Positions 7,074 to 13,755 of a stretch of 64,000 nt of DNA are shown here, one piece after another. Position numbers and translations under genes: made by a program. Location: assembly GCF_001486585.1 (NCBI RefSeq), contig NZ_LN909042.1:1-64000 (forward strand), in the 5' to 3' direction. Position 1 is the stretch's first letter. Each line of letters opens with the position of its first letter. Origin of the DNA: Paenibacillus senegalimassiliensis (GTDB taxonomy: Bacteria > Bacillota > Bacilli > Paenibacillales > Paenibacillaceae). The notes beneath the pieces are model-generated. The model was not told the DNA's origin and ran no database searches. It saw only the letters and a list, made by a program, of their open reading frames with translations.

Positions 7074-8312
7074 ATGAGTATAATGGATACGCTTCGTCGT
7101 TGGTCAACAGGAAGGCGAGAAGTGAAGTTAATCCGAATGCTTAACGGTGGACTTCCTGTATTCAGCCAATTTGGATCGAACATCTATGCGTCTGATATCG
7201 TCCAAAACTGCATTAATGTAATTGCAACAGAGATGAGCAAATTGCAGCCACGACATATTCGCAATACAGGAGATAGGCAGGATTTACCCAAAGGGAATAT
7301 TAACAGGTTGCTTAAATTTGGACCTAATCCACTCATGACAACCAGTGAATTCATTGAGAAAATAATCTGGTTGCTGTTCATGAATTACAATGCCTTTATT
7401 ATTCCTATCTTTGATTCGGATTCCAGCACGGGAAGTGAGCGAAGGACGTACCGAGGATTTTATCCGATTGATCCGAGTAGGGTCGAGTTTCTCCAAGACC
7501 CTACGGGGATAATGCATATTCGTTTTTATTTTAGTAGTGGAGTTGACTTCACTTTTCCCTACAGCGATATTATCCACCTTCGCAAAAAGTTCTCAGTCAA
7601 TGAACTTATGGGCGGCGGGGCAAGTGGACAACCAGATAATTCAGCCCTGCTGCAAGTGCTACAAACTAACCATATGCTGCGGCAGGGACTGGAACGTGCA
7701 GTGAAGATAAATGCCGCTGTTCAGGCCGTGCTAAAAATGGCAACATTGATGGACGATGATGCTCAGCGTGCAGAAAGGGCAAGGTTTGAACGTTTACTTG
7801 CTTCGGGAGACAGCGCTATTTTACCTATTGATTTAAAAGGTGAATTTATTCCCGTACGAAGCGATGCAAAATTTATTGACAAGGACACAATGGCATTCTT
7901 GCAACAAAGCGTGCTGAATTGGTTCGGGGTATCCCTACCCATCTTAACCGGAGAATTCGACGATAACCAGTACCAAGCGTTTTACGAGAAGACGCTTGAG
8001 CCGCTGGTTATTTATTTTGGTCAGAAATTCTCCAGGACAGTTTTTACTGAGAGAGAGATGGACACGGGTAATGAGATTGTCTGGTATCACCGGGAAATGA
8101 ATTACCTGTCAACAACATCCAAGTTATCTCTACTCAAAACTATGGGTGAGCAAGGATTGCTTTCGGATAATCAGAAGTTGGCTCTCATGGGATATCCACC
8201 AATTCCCGGCGGGGATCGCATTACCCAATCGCTGAATTACATTGACGTAAATCTAGTAAATCAATACCAGATGCAAAACAAATCAAGGGCGGTGATACAG
8301 GATGACGAGTAA
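7074..8312 (+). CDS. phage portal protein, HK97 family
   Basis: Forms the dodecameric ring at the capsid vertex through which DNA enters. The 412-aa protein shows the usual HK97-portal features: an N-terminal region with the SDIVQNCINVIATEMSKL helix, PNPLMTTSEF and DIIHLRKKF segments, and WFGVSLPILTGEF / YQAFYEKTLEPL near residues 283-310. AAAGGAGGG lies just upstream. The end overlaps the protease start by 11 nt, consistent with the head operon. Confidence 0.92.
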   Translation: MSIMDTLRRWSTGRREVKLIRMLNGGLPVFSQFGSNIYASDIVQNCINVIATEMSKLQPRHIRNTGDRQDLPKGNINRLLKFGPNPLMTTSEFIEKIIWLLFMNYNAFIIPIFDSDSSTGSERRTYRGFYPIDPSRVEFLQDPTGIMHIRFYFSSGVDFTFPYSDIIHLRKKFSVNELMGGGASGQPDNSALLQVLQTNHMLRQGLERAVKINAAVQAVLKMATLMDDDAQRAERARFERLLASGDSAILPIDLKGEFIPVRSDAKFIDKDTMAFLQQSVLNWFGVSLPILTGEFDDNQYQAFYEKTLEPLVIYFGQKFSRTVFTEREMDTGNEIVWYHREMNYLSTTSKLSLLKTMGEQGLLSDNQKLALMGYPPIPGGDRITQSLNYIDVNLVNQYQMQNKSRAVIQDDE

Positions 8313-8937
8313 ATTGATTGCAGCAGGCGGACGTGAGATGAGATCGTTCGCGCTGCCTGATCTGCGCGCCGAAGCAGACAGTGGGATCGTTCAGGGTCAT
8401 GCGGCTGTATTTGATCAGCGAGTGACAATTGGTGGGTGGTTCGAGGAAATCATTGAGCGAACTGCATTTGAAAAGACAGATTTCAGGGATGTGGTGATGA
8501 CGGTTAATCATAACCTGCAAAATATCCCGCTTGCCCGCAGCCGAAATAACAATGCAAATTCTACTCTACAATTATCCGTAGATGATGCGGGGTTGTATAT
8601 CCGGGCAACGCTCGACACCGAGAATAACAGTGAATCTAAGGCGCTGCATGCCTCTATTGATAGGCAAGACATCACAGGGATGTCATTCATTTTTATCATA
8701 CGAGATGCAGTATGGGAGGACTTGGACAGCGAAATGCCGCTCCGAAGAATCACGGATATTGCTCGCGTCATTGAAGTATCTGCGGTATCCTTCCCGGCTT
8801 ATGACGGGACTGATATATCTGCTCGTGACCAGAAAACGCTGGAGAGCGCGAAAGCGGCACTGGATAGTGCCCGGTCTGGACTGGTGAGTCCTAAAAGCGA
8901 GCTAGAATTACTCAAGGCCAAATTAAAATTACGATAA
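8302..8937 (+). CDS. HK97-family prohead protease
   Basis: Assembly protease that removes the capsid protein's N-terminal delta domain. The 211-aa protein has the family pattern GHAAVFDQ near residue 32, a catalytic His at about 70 (VNHN) and catalytic Ser at about 128 (DITGMSFIF), then the conserved EVSAVSFPAY. It lies between portal and capsid as expected. The ribosome binding site is weak, so translation may be coupled to the overlapping portal gene. Confidence 0.93.
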   Translation: MTSKLIAAGGREMRSFALPDLRAEADSGIVQGHAAVFDQRVTIGGWFEEIIERTAFEKTDFRDVVMTVNHNLQNIPLARSRNNNANSTLQLSVDDAGLYIRATLDTENNSESKALHASIDRQDITGMSFIFIIRDAVWEDLDSEMPLRRITDIARVIEVSAVSFPAYDGTDISARDQKTLESAKAALDSARSGLVSPKSELELLKAKLKLR

Positions 8938-8958
8938 TTAAGGGAGGCTATTTAAATT

Positions 8959-10245
8959 ATGAAGGATTTTCTCAAGAAATTGCTCCAACAGAAGGAAACA
9001 AAGCGCTCAACGCTTAAACAGCGTGGGGACAGCAGCGAAGATGTCAATGTAGTCCGGTCCATCATTGGTGAGATCGAAGAAATTGATAGGGAAATTGCAG
9101 AGTTGCGACAGCAGATTGAAGCATTGCCTGATGAGCCTATTGCAGGTGGCGCGACTCCACCAGCAGAAGGCCGCAGCCAGCAAGCAACAGGAGGCGGTGG
9201 TTCTGCTGCTCAACTTGCAACGGTAATGGCTTCTTTTGGTTTTAAACAAAATGAGCGACAAGCTGAAACGGAAGATCCGTATTCTACATTAGAATATCGG
9301 AAAGCTTTCATGGCCTATGTCCGCACAGGTGAAATTAGAGAGCCTTTGAAGCTTGAGAAACGGGCAGATGCAACCACCACCACCACGGATGCAGCAGCGG
9401 TGATTCCGACAACGATCCTGAATGAAGTTATCCGAAAGATGACCAACTATGGAATTGTTTATAATCGGACTCGCAAGATCAATATTCCAGGCGGCGTACA
9501 GGTTCCTATCTCTTCTTTGATTCCTGTTGCTAAGTGGATCACAGAAACACAGGTTTCAGATCGTCAGAAACTGGAAATGAACGACAAGGTATCGTTCTCT
9601 TACTACGGATTGGAATGCAGAATTTCACAGACTTTGCTGACTAGCGTAACTACTCTCGACCTGTTCGAACAGACAGTAACCGAATTGATCTATGAAGCAA
9701 TTATCAAGGCTATGGACGAGGCAGTTATTAGTGGTTCGGGTAGTGGTGCACCGCTTGGGGTTACAAATGACACTCGCGTCCCAGCAACTCAGGTTGTAAC
9801 TCTGAATGATACCGAAATTTTAGATTATCATACTTGGAAAAAGAAGGTGTTCTCTGCGATGCCACTTGCCTACAAGGCTGGAGCTAACTTCTTCATGGCA
9901 TCTGGAACATTTGAAACCTACATTGACGGTATGGTAGACAATGCAGGTCAACCCATCGGCAGAGTAAACTACGGCATTACGAATGGTATTCAGGAACGGT
10001 TTGCAGGTAAAGAGGTAATTCAGGTCGAGGACGATATCATTAAGCCCTATGATCTGGCGAATGATGGAGATGTGATTGCTGTCTACTGTAACCTGCGGAA
10101 CTACGCTATTAATAGCAATCTACAGTTAATGATGGTCCGTTATACCGACCATGACAAAAATGAAATTGTTGATAAGGCCATTCTAATTGCTGACGGAAAA
10201 TTACTAGACCCTAACGGCGTGGTAATCGTCAAGAAGGGTGCGTAA
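8959..10245 (+). CDS. major capsid protein, HK97 family
   Basis: The 428-aa precursor begins with a coiled-coil delta domain (about 1-60, KKLLQQKETKRSTLKQ and IEEIDREIAELRQQIEAL) and a Gly/Pro/Gln-rich linker. The HK97 fold follows from about residue 148 (AAAVIPTTILNEVI), including the QTLLTS and SGSGAPLGV stretches common in these proteins. The protease next door would cut somewhere in 100-140. GGGAGG precedes the ATG. Confidence 0.93.
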   Translation: MKDFLKKLLQQKETKRSTLKQRGDSSEDVNVVRSIIGEIEEIDREIAELRQQIEALPDEPIAGGATPPAEGRSQQATGGGGSAAQLATVMASFGFKQNERQAETEDPYSTLEYRKAFMAYVRTGEIREPLKLEKRADATTTTTDAAAVIPTTILNEVIRKMTNYGIVYNRTRKINIPGGVQVPISSLIPVAKWITETQVSDRQKLEMNDKVSFSYYGLECRISQTLLTSVTTLDLFEQTVTELIYEAIIKAMDEAVISGSGSGAPLGVTNDTRVPATQVVTLNDTEILDYHTWKKKVFSAMPLAYKAGANFFMASGTFETYIDGMVDNAGQPIGRVNYGITNGIQERFAGKEVIQVEDDIIKPYDLANDGDVIAVYCNLRNYAINSNLQLMMVRYTDHDKNEIVDKAILIADGKLLDPNGVVIVKKGA

Positions 10246-10298
10246 AGACATCAACTAATGGGCGGGAAACCGCCCTAATCAGAAAGGAGTATTACTAA

Positions 10299-10613
10299 AT
10301 GGCAAAAAAGAGGCAGGACGCAGAAAAATTGGTAACCGTTCAGGCGGCAGTCCCGGTGGTTATCTGGCGATCAATGCGCCCATTAACCGAACAGCAACAT
10401 GAATTTGTGGCGCAAAGACTTCAAGCGGAACAGGAACGTTCTGGATTAAAGGTGATGCTGCTTCCCTATGGCGTTGAATTGGAGATTGGAGCCGCATTAG
10501 AAGAGCAGCAAGCTACAACAGTTGAAGTTGAGCAGCCGAATCTTCCAAGCGCGGAAGGGACAGAGGAGCAGCAAAAGGAGCAATCGTCTACTGACGGTGG
10601 TAACGATGAATGA
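10299..10613 (+). CDS. hypothetical head-region protein, 104 aa
   Basis: Preceded by AAAGGAG. The first 75 residues look folded; the C-terminus is a low-complexity Glu/Gln/Ser tail (EGTEEQQKEQSSTDGG) that overlaps the next gene. Its place between capsid and the first connector is where some phages carry a decoration or a Rho-like N-terminal domain protein, but I cannot assign a family. Confidence 0.7.
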   Translation: MAKKRQDAEKLVTVQAAVPVVIWRSMRPLTEQQHEFVAQRLQAEQERSGLKVMLLPYGVELEIGAALEEQQATTVEVEQPNLPSAEGTEEQQKEQSSTDGGNDE

Positions 10614-10890
10614 TGAAGAACTCCTGATCCAGTGCCGTATCGGATTGGGCATGTCGGCAGCGACAACCGCCATGGACGGCGCAATCCGGCAGAAGATGCT
10701 GCTTGTGAAGTCCTTTATGCTTGGCGCGGGCGTGTCAGAAGAAATGCTTAGTGATCCGGCTTCTATCGGAACGATTGTGGTGGGAGTAACCGATACGTGG
10801 AATTTGAGTGCGGGTGAGATTAAATTCTCGCCCATTTTTTATACCCTGGTGACGCAACTGGCAGCACGTAGCTTGGTAGGTGATGGCTGA
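10606..10890 (+). CDS. head-tail connector (gp6-like)
   Basis: The 94-aa helical protein starting at ATG 10606 (not the upstream ATG at 10522, which lies inside the previous gene) has the short helical architecture of gp6-like/YqbG connector proteins that extend the portal ring. It overlaps its neighbours on both sides by a few bases, as is usual in this operon. Family call rests on size, helix pattern (SPIFYTLVTQLAARSL at the end) and position. Confidence 0.7.
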   Translation: MNDEELLIQCRIGLGMSAATTAMDGAIRQKMLLVKSFMLGAGVSEEMLSDPASIGTIVVGVTDTWNLSAGEIKFSPIFYTLVTQLAARSLVGDG

Positions 10891-11240
10891 TGATGTGGAA
10901 GCCAAAGGCCCAGCAGATGAATACCCAGGTCCGTATCCTCAAACGTTCTGAGACGAGCGTGAACGGTGCTCCCAAGATTAGGTTTGATGATGCAGAAAAC
11001 CCGCTGGAACTGTGCAATTGGAAGGGGAAGGGCGGGACTGAGAGTACGCAGTCAGGCACACTTGTCGTCGAGGATACTGCTGAGGTTGTCATGTGGTATA
11101 GAGCAGACATAACGCAAAAGGATAGGCTGCTGCTAAACGATGATCCCGAGCTTGCCTATGACATTATCGGGCCGCCTGAAAATGTTGAGCAGCGGAATAT
11201 GTACCTTGTGCTCAAGGTCAGACGAGCGGTGAACACCTGA
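10890..11240 (+). CDS. head-tail joining protein (head closure, SPP1 gp16-like)
   Basis: The 116-aa beta-rich protein contains the pattern MNTQVRILKRSE near the N-terminus and ends YLVLKVRRAVNT, matching the PF05521-type stopper that closes the DNA channel. Two adjacent ATGs (10890, 10893) are possible starts. Overlaps upstream connector by 1 nt and the next gene by 1 nt. Confidence 0.8.
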   Translation: MMWKPKAQQMNTQVRILKRSETSVNGAPKIRFDDAENPLELCNWKGKGGTESTQSGTLVVEDTAEVVMWYRADITQKDRLLLNDDPELAYDIIGPPENVEQRNMYLVLKVRRAVNT

Positions 11241-11668
11241 TGGCTAGGAGTAAAAAATACACGAATCGACGCTCAATTAATCTGAACTTAACGGGACTCG
11301 AAGAGTATGCACAGCGAATTGTTGATACTGGCCGAAATGTCGATGATGCAGTTGCCAAGGCGGTACATGAGAGCGCGCAGCCTGTTTATGAAGATATCAA
11401 GGATTGGGCGCAACGTCATAGACGTACCGGAGTGGGCGCTGAAGGTGCAGACTTATCCGATCCTGAGCAAAGTGGAAATGACATCAGCGTGGCCGTAGGG
11501 ATCAACGACGAAAAGGCTCCGGGATCTTGGCACATGGTATTTACCGAGTATGGCACACCTACCCAGCCAGCCGATCCGGGCATACGTAATGCTTTTGACA
11601 ATAACAAGTCCAAAGTAAAAAAAATTCAGCGCGAAGTGTTGAAGCGGGAGGGGATGCCCATTGATTAA
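11240..11668 (+). CDS. HK97-gp10-type tail component
   Basis: The 142-aa protein shows the gp10-family layout: a basic N-terminus, LTGLEEYAQRIVDTG, a helix with AVHESAQPVYEDIKDWA, a gap, then WHMVFTEYGTPTQPADPGIRNAFD. The EYGT...PxPGI(R)xAF(D) signature is diagnostic. It functions in connector and tail joining. The next gene begins before this one stops. Confidence 0.88.
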   Translation: MARSKKYTNRRSINLNLTGLEEYAQRIVDTGRNVDDAVAKAVHESAQPVYEDIKDWAQRHRRTGVGAEGADLSDPEQSGNDISVAVGINDEKAPGSWHMVFTEYGTPTQPADPGIRNAFDNNKSKVKKIQREVLKREGMPID

Positions 11669-12014
11669 CGTCTATGCGGTAACCTATACCGCTTTGGAGT
11701 CGCTAGGCTATCCAGTCCGTGAGCAGGGAACGTATGCGCCAGATGATACGCTTCCCGAAACCTTTGTGACGTATCAAATCATCGACAGCCCGAACGGTAG
11801 CTTTGCCGACAATCTACCTACCAGTCAGACAACCAGAGTACAAGTTAATTTGTATAGCCGCGATCCAGCCATCAAGCAGGGAGCAGACGACACATTGAAG
11901 TCCGTCATGCTTCCTGCTTACTTTTTGCGTGTCGGTGGGCGGGACTTGCCCTATAGCTTGCAGACAGGGCATTACGGATATACCTGCGATTATCGCTTTT
12001 ATGATCAAAATTAA
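11661..12014 (+). CDS. tail terminator / tail completion protein
   Basis: Starts at TTG 11661 with GGGAGGGG 7 nt upstream, overlapping the gp10-like gene. The 117-aa protein has the length and segment order (ETFVTYQIIDSP, TTRVQVNLYSRDP, YFLRVGGRDLPYSLQTGHYGY) of DUF3168/DUF806-like tail terminators, which cap the tail tube and set the head-facing end. It is placed right before the tube protein, as expected. Confidence 0.75.
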   Translation: MINVYAVTYTALESLGYPVREQGTYAPDDTLPETFVTYQIIDSPNGSFADNLPTSQTTRVQVNLYSRDPAIKQGADDTLKSVMLPAYFLRVGGRDLPYSLQTGHYGYTCDYRFYDQN

Positions 12015-12025
12015 GGAGGATAAAC

Positions 12026-12922
12026 ATGGATAAACAATACGGGGAATTTGTAGGCGTGGACAGCCTGCACTTTGCGCTTGTAACCGATACGGAAACCGAG
12101 TATTCAGCGACCACACCGGAATACTTGGCCCCTTCTGCTGAAATTGCGGCAGAAGCTGAAACGAACAACACGCCAACTTACTACGACAATGTCCCTGGGA
12201 ACAATTATGTATCTGAGGGTGTTACAACGGTGACCATCACAGTATCTAATGTACCCGCTCGCAAGGCGGCGCTACTGTTGGGAAAGGATTTTGATGAAGC
12301 AACAGGGCGTTTGATTGATAGTGGCATCCCCAACCCTCCCGATATTGCTATTGGGTATCGTGCCAATATCGGTCGAGCGGATCATCGCTATACGTGGTAT
12401 GCGAAGGGTACGTTCAGCGGTGGCGCAGAAGAGGCAGCGACAAAGACGAGTGATGTGGACATTCGGACGTATCAGCTCATCTATACTGCTGTTGCCACGA
12501 CGAAGCAATTCTTGATTAATGGAGAGCAAAAGCCTATCAAGAAAATTTCCGGTGATACCACTGACCCAGCATTTGACCCGACAGGGTGGTTTGCGCAAGT
12601 GCAAACGCCAGATACCTCAGTACCTCCAGCGGTTCTTGCAGTGACGAGTGTACCTGCATCAGGGGCGACGGCTGTTGACGTGGGAGAGGACATCGTATTG
12701 ACCTTCACGAATAAAATCAAAAGCTATTCGGTGATGCTCATTGACGAATTGTTGCAGCCGGTTACCACGCTGCAATCGATCAGCACGGATGGGAAAACTG
12801 TGACGATTAGTCCGGCTGATGCGTTGTCCGCAGTGACAAGCTACGCAGTAATCCTTATGAATGCCCAAGACGTTTATGGTCAGGAATTACTTCGTACTAC
12901 GATTAACTTTGAAACAGCTTAA
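12026..12922 (+). CDS. major tail tube protein with C-terminal Ig-like domain
   Basis: The 298-aa product forms the tail tube. The N-terminal ~190 residues fit siphophage tube proteins (GEFVGVDSLHFALVTDTETEY, TVTVSNVPARKAALLLG-like region, YTWYAKGTFSGGAEEA). The last ~95 residues (VTSVPASGATAVDVGEDI onward, ending TTINFETA) form a Big_5/SbsA-type Ig-like domain. Such add-on domains decorate the tail surface and may bind sugars on the host. AAGGAGG precedes the ATG. A short inverted repeat follows the stop. Confidence 0.87.
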   Translation: MDKQYGEFVGVDSLHFALVTDTETEYSATTPEYLAPSAEIAAEAETNNTPTYYDNVPGNNYVSEGVTTVTITVSNVPARKAALLLGKDFDEATGRLIDSGIPNPPDIAIGYRANIGRADHRYTWYAKGTFSGGAEEAATKTSDVDIRTYQLIYTAVATTKQFLINGEQKPIKKISGDTTDPAFDPTGWFAQVQTPDTSVPPAVLAVTSVPASGATAVDVGEDIVLTFTNKIKSYSVMLIDELLQPVTTLQSISTDGKTVTISPADALSAVTSYAVILMNAQDVYGQELLRTTINFETA

Positions 12923-12974
12923 CGATAGGGCGGGGTAACCCGCCTATTTCTTTTAAGGATAAGGAGGCATTATC

Positions 12975-13313
12975 ATGAATTTGAAAATTAAGTTGGATAA
13001 AAAAACGTATACTGCCACAAGCATCATGTCATCGGTATCTCGTGAAGCGATGCAGATTAGCCGGGATGCAATTGAGCTGGCCAAGTTGAAGGATGCCGTC
13101 ACCGAAGCGGCTGGAGATGAAGACTACGACAAGATCGCCGAAATGATGGATAAGCTGCTTGAGTTGAAAGACCGTAAAGCAACGCTGGTCTGCAAAGCAT
13201 ACGGCAATCAATTTGATATCGATACCCTATGTAATCATGTAAGTGATGGAGATATTGACCTTCAGATGAACATGATTACTTCGGGGATCACGAACATGAT
13301 TGCAAAAAAGTGA
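12975..13313 (+). CDS. tail assembly chaperone (gpG-like)
   Basis: The 112-aa helical, charged protein sits between tail tube and tape measure, where phages encode the tape-measure chaperone. Its 3' end contains an A AAA AAG slippery heptamer immediately before the TGA stop, and the following ORF lies in the -1 frame, giving a longer gpGT-like product. AAGGAGG lies upstream of the ATG. Confidence 0.85.
   Translation: MNLKIKLDKKTYTATSIMSSVSREAMQISRDAIELAKLKDAVTEAAGDEDYDKIAEMMDKLLELKDRKATLVCKAYGNQFDIDTLCNHVSDGDIDLQMNMITSGITNMIAKK
13304..13310 (+). promoter_or_regulatory. programmed -1 ribosomal frameshift site
   Basis: The heptamer A AAA AAG reads in zero frame as GCA AAA AAG TGA. Slipping back one base gives AAA AAA GTG ACG and continues into the downstream ORF to 13561. 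This is the classic arrangement for tail chaperones of dsDNA phages. The stop codon directly after the slip site should raise efficiency. Confidence 0.85.
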
Positions 13314-13561
13314 CGGTCGGCGGGGCAGAAAATCATGAACATGATGATTCAGATGAGACGGAATCAGATCCTTATCAAAGCTTCATCGGACTCTATCGCA
13401 AATGCGTCAGAAGCTTAAATTGGAGCCTGAAAGAGATCGATGAAACTGATTTCGAACTGCTGCTTGATTTTCTGTTCATGCCAGAATCTGCCGACCCTAA
13501 TACTCGCACCATTCGCGGAAAAACATTTACCCGGGCTACCGCGCCCCCAGCCTGGCTCTAA
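13310..13561 (+). CDS. tail assembly chaperone, frameshift extension (gpT-like)
   Basis: This 83-codon segment in the -1 frame probably is not translated alone: GTG 13310 lies on the slip site and has no ribosome binding site. Fused to the first chaperone it gives a protein of about 195 aa. The part has LYRKCVRSLNWSLKEIDETDFELLLDFLF, typical of gpT-like extensions that contact the tape measure. It overlaps the stop of the first frame. Confidence 0.8.
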   Translation: MTVGGAENHEHDDSDETESDPYQSFIGLYRKCVRSLNWSLKEIDETDFELLLDFLFMPESADPNTRTIRGKTFTRATAPPAWL

Positions 13562-13565
13562 GAAG

Positions 13566-13715
13566 GTGAACATAATCAAGAAAATTAAATGTCCGTTATG
13601 TGGTCAGACGCTGTTTTATGCCAGGATTGCCGATTTGGAAATCAAGTGTCAGCGATGCAAACAAATTGTGAAGGTAAATACCAGGGAACAGAGCGAGCCG
13701 CACAGTAACAAGTAG
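13566..13715 (+). CDS. Com-like zinc-finger protein
   Basis: The 49-aa product (GTG 13566) has KCPLCGQTLFYARIADLEIK followed by CQRCKQIVKVNT. This is the layout of phage Mu Com: CxxC, about 14-17 residues, IKCxRC, then a short basic tail. Com binds a stem-loop in mom mRNA and exposes its ribosome binding site. No mom-like gene is in this window. The gene ends 10 nt before a strong hairpin that overlaps the tape measure ribosome binding site, which suggests a similar translational role. SD (AAGAAGG) abuts the start, so translation may be coupled to the chaperone gene. Confidence 0.65.
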   Translation: MNIIKKIKCPLCGQTLFYARIADLEIKCQRCKQIVKVNTREQSEPHSNK

Positions 13716-13724
13716 CGAGCCAAT

Positions 13725-13752
13725 GCCTGCCTTGTCGTAAAGGCAGGTGAGG
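13725..13752 (+). promoter_or_regulatory. hairpin covering the tape measure ribosome binding site
   Basis: CCTGCCTT (13726-13733) pairs perfectly with AAGGCAGG (13740-13747), loop GTCGTA. The AGG of the ribosome binding sequence AGGTGAGG (13745-13752) lies in the 3' arm, and the ATG is at 13756. The fold should lower initiation of the tape measure gene unless opened. Confidence 0.6.
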
Positions 13753-13755
13753 TAT

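Noticed and set aside
13440..13715. Longer 91-codon version of the Com-like gene starting at 13440
   Set aside because: The first 42 codons overlap the chaperone frame, lack a ribosome binding site and look unstructured; the conserved part starts at 13566.
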